Positions 8,939 to 18,087 of a stretch of 62,653 nt of DNA are shown here, one piece after another. Positions within the stretch are counted from its first letter, which is position 1; each line of letters starts with the position of its first letter. Position numbers and translations under genes: made by a program. A model generated the notes under the pieces. That model was not told the origin of the DNA. It did not search any database and saw only the letters and a program-made list of their open reading frames with translations. Origin of the DNA: Fibrobacter succinogenes (GTDB lineage: Bacteria; Fibrobacterota; Fibrobacteria; Fibrobacterales; Fibrobacteraceae); contig CADBHQ010000005.1 in assembly GCA_902794535.1 (NCBI GenBank), positions 1 through 62,653 of the forward strand. Direction: 5' to 3'.

Positions 8939-9898
8939 GTGAGCGCACTTCAGATCAAGCACTTGTTTGGACTCCAGGGCGTGTCCAAGCAGGATATCCG
9001 TACCATTTTGGACAATGCCAAGCAGTTCCGCGAAATTTTGGAACGCCCCATCAAGAAGGTCCCGTCTCTCCGCGGCCTTACGGTGGTGAACCTGTTCTTT
9101 GAAAACAGCACCCGTACGCGCACGAGTTTCGAACTCGCCGAAAAGCGCCTTTCTGCAGACACGGTGAACTTCGCAAGTTCTAATTCGAGCGTCAAGAAGG
9201 GCGAAACGCTGGTCGATACGCTCCGCAATATCGAATCGATGAAGATTGATATCGTGGTGGTCCGCCACAAGGGGACGGGCGTTCCCAAGTTCCTCGCTGA
9301 ACACAGCAACGCCATTATCGTGAATGCCGGCGATGGCGCTCACGAACATCCGACGCAGTCCCTCTTGGACATGCTCACGGTCGAAGAAAAACTTGGAACG
9401 CTTGAAGGCAAGAAGGTTGCGATTGTGGGCGATATTCGCCACAGCCGTGTGGCCCGCAGTAACATTTGGGGCATGACCACCATGGGTGCTCATGTGACGC
9501 TTTGCGGCCCGAGCACCTTGGTTCCTCGCAATACCGAACTTCTGCAGTATAAGGAACTGGCTGGCAGCGTCTCTTGGGAAACCGATGTCTATAAGGCAGT
9601 CGAAGACGCCGACGCCGTGATTGCGCTCCGCCTGCAAAAGGAACGCATGGACGATGCTCTCCTCCCGAGCATGCGCGAATACCGCAACTTCTTCGGTATC
9701 ACCGAAAAGGTTCTTTCTGAAGCCAAGGACAAGGTCATCTTGATGCACCCGGGTCCGATTAACCGCGGTGTGGAACTGGATAGCGATATCGCTGACGGTG
9801 AGCATTCCGTGATTTTGGATCAGGTGACAAACGGCGTTGCCGTACGTATGGCTGTGCTTTACCTTTTGGCTGGAGGTCGTGCAAATGAAAATGCATAA
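8939..9898 (+). CDS. pyrB: Aspartate carbamoyltransferase catalytic subunit PyrB
   Basis: Catalyses carbamoyl phosphate plus aspartate to carbamoyl aspartate, the committed step of pyrimidine synthesis. The 319 residues include the carbamoyl-phosphate motif FFENSTRTRTSFE, the HPTQSLLDM motif and a HPGPINRGVELDSDIAD segment near the C-terminus. The start is GTG, supported by GGAGG inside the end of pyrR. No pyrI regulatory subunit is nearby. The downstream gene encodes a catalytically dead dihydroorotase homologue, the arrangement known for Pseudomonas-type ATCase, where that protein is a structural partner. Confidence 0.96.
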   Translation: MSALQIKHLFGLQGVSKQDIRTILDNAKQFREILERPIKKVPSLRGLTVVNLFFENSTRTRTSFELAEKRLSADTVNFASSNSSVKKGETLVDTLRNIESMKIDIVVVRHKGTGVPKFLAEHSNAIIVNAGDGAHEHPTQSLLDMLTVEEKLGTLEGKKVAIVGDIRHSRVARSNIWGMTTMGAHVTLCGPSTLVPRNTELLQYKELAGSVSWETDVYKAVEDADAVIALRLQKERMDDALLPSMREYRNFFGITEKVLSEAKDKVILMHPGPINRGVELDSDIADGEHSVILDQVTNGVAVRMAVLYLLAGGRANENA

Positions 9899-11171
9899 GG
9901 AATTGAATATCAAGAATGTCGTTTTCAAGAATGCGAAAATCTGGAATGGCGACAACTTTGAAAACCGCGATGAATTTGCCGTTGTTCAGGGAAAAGATTT
10001 AGCTACTGAAGAATTTGACTGTAACGGTGCTCTGGTGATGCCTGCCTTGTTTGGCTTGGGTGTTGACTTTATGGAACCGCTGCGCGATGACGTCTACACG
10101 TTTGCTGATGGCCTCGATGCCTTGCACCGTGGTGGCTTTAGCGGCGCGTTGTACGAAAGTGCTGCAAATCCGATTGACGATGCGGACAAACTTTCGGCAA
10201 TGAAGTTCCGCGTGAATTCGCCTGATTTGGAATACAACTTCGCTAACCGTTTTGACATCAAGTTCCTGGGCGCTTACAGCAAGGGCTTTGGTTCCGATAG
10301 TCTCGCCGAAATGATGGAACTTGCCGAAGACGATTCCGTTGCCGGTTTTGGCGATGGTGGTGAAGCAATTCCGTCGACTCGCTTTATTCGCCTTGCCATG
10401 GAATATGGCAAAATGACGGGCAAGCGTTTCTTCTTCCAGCCTATGGACAAGTCGCTCCGCAAGCATGGCTGCGTTCACGAAGGTGCTTATTCCGACATGC
10501 TCGGCATGAAGGGAATCCCGCGTATTGCAGAAACCATTGCTGCCCATACGGTGCTTGAAATGGCTCGTTTCTTGCAGGTGCCTGTGCACTTTAAGCAGGT
10601 GACTTGCGGCGAAACGCTTGACCTTGTACGCGATGCCCGCAAGAAGGGTATCGATGTCACTTGCGATGTAGGCTTGTACCATTTGCTTCTGGATGATTCT
10701 TGCCTGGAAACTCTGGATTCCGCTTACCATATTCTGCCTCCGATTCGTTCGGCCGCAGACCGCGAAGCTCTGTGGAAGGGAATTGAAGACGGTACGGTGA
10801 ATGCAATCAGCATGAACCATACGCCGGTGCTTGGACAAGATACCGAAGTGAACTTCGAAGATTCTGTGCCGGGCGCACTCGCTCTCGAAATTGCGCTCCC
10901 TGCAATTTGGAATGATCTGAGTTCTAGAGTGGGAAATGCTCGTGCAATTGAACTGTTGTCGGATGCTCCGGCAAAGCTCGTTGGTGCAAAGTCTGCTTTT
11001 GACAAAAACTCCAAGAAAATGTCTGACATGGTCGTTCTCGACCCGAACAAGACGCATGTGGTTACCAAGAAGGATTTTGCTGGACACGTGAGCAATTCTC
11101 CGTTGCTTGGCAGGACTCTTCAGTCTTCGATTCTTGGAACGTTCATTAGCGGTGCATTGACCAAGTTCTAG
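9885..11171 (+). CDS. Dihydroorotase-like protein lacking metal ligands (PyrC'-type)
   Basis: A 428-residue homologue of type I dihydroorotase. Aligned by eye with the family, the HxH of the first strand becomes Gly59/Asp61 (GLGVDFMEP), the next ligand His becomes Gln185 (FQPMDKSL), the HVST His becomes Gln238 (VHFKQVT) and the DHAPH Asp becomes Asn311 (SMNHTPV). Only the bridging Asp (GFGDGG, about 157) remains. The fold motifs around them are kept. It overlaps pyrB by 14 bases, with GGAGG upstream of ATG 9885. By analogy with Pseudomonas PyrC' it probably stabilises the PyrB assembly. It is unlikely to hydrolyse dihydroorotate. Confidence 0.85.
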   Translation: MKMHKELNIKNVVFKNAKIWNGDNFENRDEFAVVQGKDLATEEFDCNGALVMPALFGLGVDFMEPLRDDVYTFADGLDALHRGGFSGALYESAANPIDDADKLSAMKFRVNSPDLEYNFANRFDIKFLGAYSKGFGSDSLAEMMELAEDDSVAGFGDGGEAIPSTRFIRLAMEYGKMTGKRFFFQPMDKSLRKHGCVHEGAYSDMLGMKGIPRIAETIAAHTVLEMARFLQVPVHFKQVTCGETLDLVRDARKKGIDVTCDVGLYHLLLDDSCLETLDSAYHILPPIRSAADREALWKGIEDGTVNAISMNHTPVLGQDTEVNFEDSVPGALALEIALPAIWNDLSSRVGNARAIELLSDAPAKLVGAKSAFDKNSKKMSDMVVLDPNKTHVVTKKDFAGHVSNSPLLGRTLQSSILGTFISGALTKF

Positions 11172-11180
11172 GGTCCTTAG

Positions 11181-12266
11181 ATGCTCGACATTCTTAAAGG
11201 AATATCCGAATGGCTATCTGATTGGCTGCCTTTTTGGCCGTCCAAATTCCCGCCCGAGCCGATTTATTTGGTTGGGATTGTGGGGGTCATTTGTTTATTT
11301 CTTGCTCTGATCGTGCTGCTTCAAATTCGTCGTATCAACCAACGTCGTGATACAGAAGAAATGTTTGGCACTCAGGTCTTTGACGTGAAGGTCGCGGCGT
11401 TTGGTTTTTCGGACAAAGAAAAAAGAACTTTGGACAAAATAATCAGAATGTCATCCTTTGAAAACAAGGATGCCATTTTGAATTCGTCAGGGCTTTTCGA
11501 ACAGGCTGTTTCAACGTTCTACGATGTTCGCAACGTGTTCGATGTTCGCGATGAAACCACTGAAGCTGTAGAGCGCTTGCGCAACAAGATGAACTTTACA
11601 GCGTCTAATCCTTTGTCTGAAATTTATTCGACCAGACAATTTAATGTGGGTGACCGAATTGACATGCTCCCGGAAAACGGGACCTTGATCAAGAGGTCCG
11701 AGATAATTTGGCGTACCGAAAAGGAATGGGCAATCTCTTACGATGGTAGTGACGGCCCAGCCAAGTCCTTTGTCGGACGAGACCTGCGCATCCGTTGGAC
11801 TCGCCCGGACGATGCTATTTATTCGACGACACTTTCTATCCGCCGTTTAGACGATTCTGCAAATTTTGTTTTACATCATTCTTCGAGCTTGGACAAACGT
11901 CAGCTACGTCGCTGGGTTCGTGAGCAGGTAGTTTTCCCGGTTATCGCTGTTTTTGAAAACGGGGATACCTTGGGTGGTACTTTGCTGGATCTTTCTGCTG
12001 GCGGTATCATGATTGGGCTGCCTAAGGAGTGCTATCCTGGGCAGCATATGCGTATCCAGTTTGAGCTCCCGAGCTTCGGTGACGAAGACGTTGAAATTGA
12101 GATTTTGCGCAATTTGGGGCAGAAAAACAAGGATTTCCCCAACTACTATTGCCTTACAGCATCTTTCCGTGGAAAGTTCGGTTGGACCCAGGAAAGGGTG
12201 CTTCAGTACCTGTTTGAGCTAGGTAAGTCGAAAAAACAGGCAAAAAAGTGGGTCAAACAGGCCTAA
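11181..12266 (+). CDS. Membrane-anchored PilZ-domain protein
   Basis: Predicted c-di-GMP receptor of 361 residues. An N-terminal membrane helix (about 28-48, IYLVGIVGVICLFLALIVLL) is followed by a cytoplasmic region and a C-terminal PilZ domain with RRWVR at 243-247 and DLSAGG at 270-275, the two c-di-GMP contact motifs. Similar membrane PilZ proteins (YcgR-like) act on flagella or pili. It starts 9 bases after the pyr operon and sits just upstream of pilM, so it plausibly links c-di-GMP to the pilus machine. Two diguanylate cyclases lie at 34.9 and 38.2 kb. Confidence 0.85.
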   Translation: MLDILKGISEWLSDWLPFWPSKFPPEPIYLVGIVGVICLFLALIVLLQIRRINQRRDTEEMFGTQVFDVKVAAFGFSDKEKRTLDKIIRMSSFENKDAILNSSGLFEQAVSTFYDVRNVFDVRDETTEAVERLRNKMNFTASNPLSEIYSTRQFNVGDRIDMLPENGTLIKRSEIIWRTEKEWAISYDGSDGPAKSFVGRDLRIRWTRPDDAIYSTTLSIRRLDDSANFVLHHSSSLDKRQLRRWVREQVVFPVIAVFENGDTLGGTLLDLSAGGIMIGLPKECYPGQHMRIQFELPSFGDEDVEIEILRNLGQKNKDFPNYYCLTASFRGKFGWTQERVLQYLFELGKSKKQAKKWVKQA

Positions 12267-12302
12267 GTAGTTCATTTTCAATGACTTAGATTGATTTTTC
12301 TC

Positions 12303-12331
12303 TTGACATTCTCCTTTTATAAAGGTAGAAT
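12303..12331 (+). promoter_or_regulatory. Sigma-70-type promoter of the pilM operon
   Basis: TTGACA at 12303-12308, a 17-base spacer and TAGAAT at 12326-12331 lie 33 bases upstream of the pilM start. This is the clearest protein-gene promoter in the window and separates pilM-Q from the PilZ gene. Confidence 0.75.
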
Positions 12332-12364
12332 TAGTAAGGAAATGTTTTACAATCGGAGTTAACT

Positions 12365-13510
12365 TTGGCTTTAGGATTGATTTCTAAAATCCGTGGCTTG
12401 CGGGAGACTGTCGGTATTGATGTTGGTCATTACAGCATCAAGTACGTGAAGGTCTTGCATGGCGCGAGCGGAAACAAGATTGTTATGGACGCCGACTTTG
12501 AACGCGTACCGGACGGATGCATCGTAAACGGTGAAATCCAGGTGCGTGAAGGGGATGCCCCGACCGATCAGGACGGCAAACGCGAAAAAGATGGTGCCGA
12601 ACTGCTCGCCGAAGCAATGGCGAAGCTTCTGATTCGTCACCCGATCGACGATTCCTGCGATATTGTCGCCTCGGTAAACTGTGGAGCTGGCGCCGGTGGT
12701 GTGCTGGTGGACCGAGTCTCTGTCAAAGTTCCGAAAAACGGTAACGAAGCCGCTATTATTCTTCAGACCGCCCAGTCCCGTCCTCCCTTCGATGACCAGG
12801 ATAACGTGATTGACTACGAAGTTTATTCTCGCGAAGGTGACGACGTTAAAGTGAACGTGGTGGCCGCAAAGAGCGCGCTTTTGGACTCTTGGGCTCAGTT
12901 CTTCAATCGCCGTGGGCTCAAACTGTCGGCGCTGGATGTCGATATTTTTGGTATGCTGAATGCATACATTGCAACAGTCGAAGACTCCGAAAAAGACAAG
13001 ACCGTCGCAATCTTCAATATCGGTGAAAAGAAGATGAGTGTTGCCTTCGTGCAGGACGGCCAGTTCCATTCTATGCGTGCTATGGCCGGTGGCTCCTTGG
13101 ATATGGTTATCAGCAAGACCTGCATGAACTTAGGCGTTGATTCTGAAAAATGTCACGAAATTTTAAGTAAGGGCGATCTGTCTGTGGTGGACGGATTTTC
13201 TGAAGCTGAAGTTGAAGCCGCGCTCCGACTGGCATACGAGGACCTGATGGCGCAGATCGACATCGGTATCCGCTACTTCTCGTCTTCGGAAGATTCTAAA
13301 CCGCTCGACAAAATCTTGTTGGGTGGAGGTGGAGCCGCCGCCCCTGGTCTGAAGGAATTCATCGCGGAACATTCCGGTATTGAAACTGATACGGTGAACC
13401 CGTTCAGGCTCGTGCCTTGTGATTCCAAGGTGTTTGGCGAAAGCGGGCTTTCTATTGCCTTGTCTAATATTTACGCCCCTGCGTTGGGCTTGGCGATGAG
13501 GAAATTCTAA
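12365..13510 (+). CDS. pilM: Type IV pilus assembly protein PilM
   Basis: Actin-like cytoplasmic ATPase-fold protein (381 residues) that binds the N-terminus of PilN and links the inner-membrane platform to the motor. It shows the FtsA/PilM phosphate-binding pattern near the N-terminus (TVGIDVGHYSIKYVKV), a second one near 235 (VAIFNIGEKKMSVAF) and KILLGGGGAAAPGL near 315. The start is TTG, with GGAG 6 bases upstream. Its stop overlaps the pilN start by one base (TAATG), indicating translational coupling. Confidence 0.93.
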   Translation: MALGLISKIRGLRETVGIDVGHYSIKYVKVLHGASGNKIVMDADFERVPDGCIVNGEIQVREGDAPTDQDGKREKDGAELLAEAMAKLLIRHPIDDSCDIVASVNCGAGAGGVLVDRVSVKVPKNGNEAAIILQTAQSRPPFDDQDNVIDYEVYSREGDDVKVNVVAAKSALLDSWAQFFNRRGLKLSALDVDIFGMLNAYIATVEDSEKDKTVAIFNIGEKKMSVAFVQDGQFHSMRAMAGGSLDMVISKTCMNLGVDSEKCHEILSKGDLSVVDGFSEAEVEAALRLAYEDLMAQIDIGIRYFSSSEDSKPLDKILLGGGGAAAPGLKEFIAEHSGIETDTVNPFRLVPCDSKVFGESGLSIALSNIYAPALGLAMRKF

Positions 13511-14133
13511 TGGCGTCTACGAAAAAAGAATCCACAAGAAATGCCTTGGCCATTTCCATTAACCTGCTTCCTCCGGAATACCGCAAGAAGCAGAAAGACT
13601 TTACATGGATAACTGACCGTCGCATTATTTGGCCGACAGTTGGACTGATTGTCGCAATTGTTGCCATTGTTATGCTGCAAGGTTATATCAGCGAAACCAT
13701 TAGCGGCTTGAGCACCGAACTGACGCGTGTTCAAGAAGAAGTGGAACGCGAACGTCCGTTGCTTTCCAAGATCAGCGACTTGGAACAAAAGCAGGGCGTC
13801 ATCAACACAAAGATCAATGCTCTCAAGTCGATTCAGGTGAGCAAGAAACGCTGGGTTATTTTGTTCGAAAACATCTCGTCTGTGCTTCCGCCCAACATGT
13901 GGCTCACAAGCATTAACCAAATGGGTGAATTCGATCTCGAAATGCGTGGTGTCACTTACGACTTTTCGGAAGTTGCCGAATACATGGTGAAACTCGAAAA
14001 GCAGGTGAGTGTCCAAACGGTTTCGCTGGTGACCATCTCGACCTCTAAACAGGACGGGAAAGAAGCCTATAGTTTCACCATCAAGATAGTCCTTAAACGG
14101 GACCTTGGTCTTGGGGAGGGTGATAATGGGTAA
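13510..14133 (+). CDS. pilN: Type IV pilus assembly protein PilN
   Basis: Inner-membrane pilus alignment protein of 207 residues. The N-terminal cytoplasmic stretch has the conserved PilM-binding type sequence (AISINLLPPEYRKK). A membrane helix (about 36-57) and a periplasmic coiled coil (about 60-105) follow, then a ferredoxin-like domain. Order and overlap with pilM and pilO fix the identity. Confidence 0.9.
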   Translation: MASTKKESTRNALAISINLLPPEYRKKQKDFTWITDRRIIWPTVGLIVAIVAIVMLQGYISETISGLSTELTRVQEEVERERPLLSKISDLEQKQGVINTKINALKSIQVSKKRWVILFENISSVLPPNMWLTSINQMGEFDLEMRGVTYDFSEVAEYMVKLEKQVSVQTVSLVTISTSKQDGKEAYSFTIKIVLKRDLGLGEGDNG

Positions 14134-14725
14134 GATAGATCTTAAAGACAAACGAAACGTCTATGCCATCGTCATTTGCCTTTTGATGATGGTAGCCGCA
14201 CATCTAGTATATAACTATATGTGGGATCCGTTTACGTATCAGCGCGAAGCATTGGAACGTGATCTCCAGTCGGCCCAGGCTGAATTGGATAAGATTAACG
14301 CCAAGAAGCATCGTGTGGCTGAACTCGAAATGCAGCTTGTTCAAGCTGAGAAGGACTTTGAAAAGCTGAAGGAAATGTTCCCTGAAGAAGAAAAGGTTCC
14401 GCTGCGTTTGCAAGACCTTTATGCTGTGATTCGCAGCTCCATGGTTCAGATCCAGAAGTTCAACCCCGAAGGTCGTGCCGAAAAGGAACACTACGTCGAA
14501 AACCGTTATTCGATTGCGGTTAATTCGGGTTACCACATGTTGGGCTACCTGTTTGCAGAAATTGCAAACTTCAATTACCCGACGGCAATTACGAACCTTC
14601 GCTTGAACCGTTATTCGGGCATCAAGGCCGAAGTTGAAAAGTCTGAAACTCACGGTTGGACTCCGATTACTATGTCGGTGACGTTCAACCTGACGACATA
14701 CACATCGAAAAAGGTAGGCAAATGA
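14126..14725 (+). CDS. pilO: Type IV pilus assembly protein PilO
   Basis: A 199-residue bitopic inner-membrane protein that dimerises with PilN. It has a membrane helix at about 12-32, a coiled coil (QREALERDLQSAQAELDKIN and beyond, about 40-95) and a C-terminal ferredoxin-like domain. The start at 14126 overlaps pilN by 8 bases and is supported by GGGGAGGG 5 bases upstream. Confidence 0.9.
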   Translation: MGKIDLKDKRNVYAIVICLLMMVAAHLVYNYMWDPFTYQREALERDLQSAQAELDKINAKKHRVAELEMQLVQAEKDFEKLKEMFPEEEKVPLRLQDLYAVIRSSMVQIQKFNPEGRAEKEHYVENRYSIAVNSGYHMLGYLFAEIANFNYPTAITNLRLNRYSGIKAEVEKSETHGWTPITMSVTFNLTTYTSKKVGK

Positions 14726-16560
14726 TGAAAATGAAAATTCTTCTTTTGTTGCTTGCCTTTACCGCATTTGCTAGTGCCGCCCAGATTAAGGATGTGCGTT
14801 TCGATTGCAATGCAAAGGGTTGCCAAGTGGTGTTCGCCTTTGCTTCTTCGCAGAACTTGCCGACATTCTTCCAGAAGTACGATGCGTCTTCTAAGAAGTT
14901 GACGGTTGGTTTCTCAGAAACGTCGTTCGCTCTTGGCGAAGGCAATTACGATGTCGATGCGAATTCCAAGTTTGTGAAGTCCATGAGAGTTTACAAGGAT
15001 GCATACAAGGGTGTGCCGTTCTTGAAAATTGAAATGGATGTGGGCGCCTCGATTAATTCTGACAAGAATGAAATCGCCTTGGACAAGTCCAACTTCTTGA
15101 TTAAGCTCAAGAGCAAGGGTGGAAAGTCCTGGACGCTTTCGAAGCTTTTTGCAGACCGCAAGAAGGCTGCTGATAAGCTTGACAAGAAGGCCGCTGCCAA
15201 GGCTGCTCTTGAAGAGAAAAAGGCTGCCCAGAGGGCTGCTCTCGAAGAAAAGAAGCGCTTGGCCGAAGAAAAGAAGGCTGCTCAAAGACAGGCTCTTGAA
15301 GACAAGAAACGCTTAGCTGAAGAGAAGAAGGCCGCACAGAAGGCTGCTCTCGAAGAAAAGAAACGCCTTGCCGAAGAAAAGAAGGCTGCAGAAAAGGCTG
15401 CCAAGGAACAGGCAAAGCTCTTTGCTGAACAGCAGAAGCAAATTGATAAGGCTGTTGCCGAAGGCGGTGTGATTTCTGCTCTGCTTCCGAAGCTTAAGGA
15501 AATGACGGTCCTCATTGGTTCTGGCATGGAACAGTTCCGCCTGGTTGCCGAAGAACCGATTGAAATCCGCAATGTGTCTACCATCGACAAGAACAATACG
15601 ATTACGATTGGTCTTGCCGGCCCGCAGAAGTCTCCGGTGTTTAGAATTGGTGCCGGTTCTTTGGTCAAGTCTGTGACTTGGGGCGCTAACGGCCTTAAGG
15701 TTCAGCTGAAGGGTTCTATCCAGCCGGTCATCTTGGTGCAGGACGGCGCATTCGTTATGCAGATTGCTGAAAAGGGCCTCAATAGAGATGGCTTTATGTT
15801 CTGGTCTGCACAGCCCAAGGGCATCTTCATTCGCGACTGGATGAAGGCTGTCGACGAAAAGCCGAACTTCGATGTCTTTGTCAAGAATCTTGATAAGGGC
15901 AGCAAGAAGATTATTTCTGGTTCCCAGACCTTCCACCTGCGCCCTGTCGTTCGCGAACTGATTGTGGTTGCCGACGAAACAGAATTCTATGCCGCTCCGA
16001 ATGAAAATTCTCAGGTGATGCAGCGTCTTGTATTTGGCGACCGTTTGGTGAGCCTCGATATGAAGGGCTTGTATCGCAAGGTGCAGTATGGCAACAAGGT
16101 TGGTTATGTGGACCGCCGCGCTGTCGGATTCTTTGACGAACTTTCTTCTGTGCAAGAAGAACGCCTGAAACAGGTCGATAAGGATCGTGGCACAAATAAT
16201 CTTTCGGCTAATTCGGCGATGATCGGAAGCCAGCTTGACGGTCTTTACGAAGATCGCGTTACCTATAGTTCCTTTGGCCGTCGCGACCCGTTTGTCGAAG
16301 TGGACGGCCTAGTCGAAGATGGTATCAATATCGACCAGGTTGAACTGGTGGGTATCATTTGGGAATCGGATGTGCCGGTAGCCATTCTTGTTGAATCCAA
16401 GAATCCGTCTATTTCGTACACCGTCAAAGAAGGCGACAAGATTCTCAACGGTAAAGTACTTAAAATCACACAAACTGACGTTCTCTTCCTGATCCAGGAA
16501 TTCGGGGTGAGCCGTCGCTACTCCATGGGTCTTCCCGATAAACTTGGGGGTCAAAAGTGA
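14722..16560 (+). CDS. PilP-like secretin-associated protein with AMIN, coiled-coil and SH3 regions
   Basis: Periplasmic protein of 612 residues in the pilP position. A signal peptide (LLLLLAFTAFASA) is followed by an AMIN-like domain (about 22-130) and a Lys/Ala/Glu-rich heptad tract (about 145-245, repeats of LAEEKKAAQ type) that should form a long helix. A further beta domain follows, then an SH3-like domain (about 410-470, YAAPNENSQVMQRL to GYVDRRAVGF) and a PilP-like C-terminus (RRDPFVEVDGL, VKEGDKILNGKVLKI). Ordinary PilP is about 170-180 residues, so this is an enlarged fusion of PilP with peptidoglycan-binding modules. ATG 14722 overlaps the pilO stop. Confidence 0.78.
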   Translation: MMKMKILLLLLAFTAFASAAQIKDVRFDCNAKGCQVVFAFASSQNLPTFFQKYDASSKKLTVGFSETSFALGEGNYDVDANSKFVKSMRVYKDAYKGVPFLKIEMDVGASINSDKNEIALDKSNFLIKLKSKGGKSWTLSKLFADRKKAADKLDKKAAAKAALEEKKAAQRAALEEKKRLAEEKKAAQRQALEDKKRLAEEKKAAQKAALEEKKRLAEEKKAAEKAAKEQAKLFAEQQKQIDKAVAEGGVISALLPKLKEMTVLIGSGMEQFRLVAEEPIEIRNVSTIDKNNTITIGLAGPQKSPVFRIGAGSLVKSVTWGANGLKVQLKGSIQPVILVQDGAFVMQIAEKGLNRDGFMFWSAQPKGIFIRDWMKAVDEKPNFDVFVKNLDKGSKKIISGSQTFHLRPVVRELIVVADETEFYAAPNENSQVMQRLVFGDRLVSLDMKGLYRKVQYGNKVGYVDRRAVGFFDELSSVQEERLKQVDKDRGTNNLSANSAMIGSQLDGLYEDRVTYSSFGRRDPFVEVDGLVEDGINIDQVELVGIIWESDVPVAILVESKNPSISYTVKEGDKILNGKVLKITQTDVLFLIQEFGVSRRYSMGLPDKLGGQK

Positions 16561-18077
16561 AAAAGATGACAAAAATCCTTACTGTTCTTCTCTTGGTGGT
16601 GGGTCTCACTACTGCATGGAGCGCTCCTGCCGAAGGTTCGGTGCAAACCCCCAACAAGAAATTGTATGACTTCAGTTTCGTCGACATGAACTTCGAAGCC
16701 GTGTTTAGCTCGATCTCCGTGATTGCCGGTGTGGACATTATCCTTGCTCCCGAAGTCAAGGGTAAGACAAGCCTCAAGGTGACCAAGAAGACCTGGCAAG
16801 AAACGCTCGACATCGTTTGTAGCATGAACGACTTGACTTGGATCATCGAAGACAAGTACATCTTGATCCAGCGCTCCGCAACTTATCAGGCAAAGCAGAA
16901 GAAGATTGCCGACGAAGAAGCCCAGGCTGAACAGAATGCACCGCTTGTCCGTAAGAACTTCCAGGTTCATCACGCCAAGGCCGAAGAATTGGTGAAAGTG
17001 CTTGAAAGCATGAAGTCTAACCGCGGCCGCATTACGACGGTGGAACGCACGAACTCGATTATCGTGTACGATACCGACGGCAAGATCGAACAGATGGAAA
17101 AGGCTCTGACCGAACTTGACGTGGAAACGCTCCAGATTATGATTACGGCAAAGCTTGTGGTCGTGAACAGCGAACGTGCTCGCGAACTCGGTGTGGACTG
17201 GACCGCAAGAATGGGAACTACAGCTCTGACTCCGGGTACGGTTACGACTCCGCAGGGTAGCGGTGCAGGTGATTCCCGTACCAGTGCTGCCATTCATTCT
17301 CTGCCGAACGGTGGTGCTTCGCCGGCTGTGGGTTCTGCAACGACTGCTATTACGGCTAGCCTGTTGGATAACAACTTGCAGATTGCTATTTCGAACATCA
17401 TGGGTGACGCTTCTACTGAAGTGCTTGCTTCTCCGCAGGTTTCTACGCTCGATAACACGGAAGCTCAGGTGTTCATGGGTGACAAGGTGTCTATCCGTGT
17501 GATTGACGATAGCGGTGAATCTTCGACGCAGCTCGTGGAAACTGGTATCAAGCTGACGGTGACTCCGCATGTTTCTGGCGACAACCGCATTTTGCTTGAC
17601 CTGCATCCGGAAAACAACTCCTATGGCTACGATGAAAAGGGCCAGGTGGTGATCAGTACTCAGGAAGCCAAGACCAAGGTCGTGGTGGCTGATGGTGAAA
17701 CGGTTGTTATCGGTGGCTTGACCCGTAACGAAAATACGGAAAGCGAATCCGGTATTCCGTTCCTCAAGGATATTCCGCTGCTGGGTAACCTCTTCAAGTA
17801 CACCCGTAAGGCTGTTACCAAGCGTGACCTGATTATCTTCGTGACTCCGCGAATCATTCGCAACTATGTGGGTTCTGTGGAGCTCTCTGAAGCTTCTGCC
17901 GATGTCAATGGAACTCCGACTGCAAAGAAGACTCAGACTTCTGCTGAACCGACGGACGGCGAAACTCCGATTGTGGAACCCAAGCCGAAGCAGGAACCTG
18001 CTCAGCAAAGATCTTCTGAACCGTCTGAAGCTCCGGCAGCCCCGGCTATCGAAGAAGATGAAGGCGGCTGGAACTAA
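16557..18077 (+). CDS. pilQ: Type IV pilus secretin PilQ
   Basis: Outer-membrane secretin of 506 residues through which the pilus passes. A signal peptide (LTVLLLVVGLTTAWSA) is followed by a secretin/TonB short N-terminal domain (FVDMNFEAVFSSISVIAGVD), an N1 domain (FQVHHAKAEELVKVLESM) and the secretin core, including VLASPQVSTLDNTEAQVFMG and VIGGLTRNENTESESGIPFL. A Pro/Glu-rich tail of about 55 residues is unusual. AMIN domains common in PilQ are absent here; one is found in the preceding protein instead. The GTG start overlaps the upstream stop (GTGA). Confidence 0.93.
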   Translation: MKKMTKILTVLLLVVGLTTAWSAPAEGSVQTPNKKLYDFSFVDMNFEAVFSSISVIAGVDIILAPEVKGKTSLKVTKKTWQETLDIVCSMNDLTWIIEDKYILIQRSATYQAKQKKIADEEAQAEQNAPLVRKNFQVHHAKAEELVKVLESMKSNRGRITTVERTNSIIVYDTDGKIEQMEKALTELDVETLQIMITAKLVVVNSERARELGVDWTARMGTTALTPGTVTTPQGSGAGDSRTSAAIHSLPNGGASPAVGSATTAITASLLDNNLQIAISNIMGDASTEVLASPQVSTLDNTEAQVFMGDKVSIRVIDDSGESSTQLVETGIKLTVTPHVSGDNRILLDLHPENNSYGYDEKGQVVISTQEAKTKVVVADGETVVIGGLTRNENTESESGIPFLKDIPLLGNLFKYTRKAVTKRDLIIFVTPRIIRNYVGSVELSEASADVNGTPTAKKTQTSAEPTDGETPIVEPKPKQEPAQQRSSEPSEAPAAPAIEEDEGGWN

Positions 18078-18087
18078 TCTGGTTCAC

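Noticed and set aside
15160..15420. Regularly spaced near-repeats, considered as a CRISPR-like or minisatellite array
   Set aside because: They are coding repeats for a Lys/Ala/Glu heptad helix in the PilP-like protein, with no spacers.
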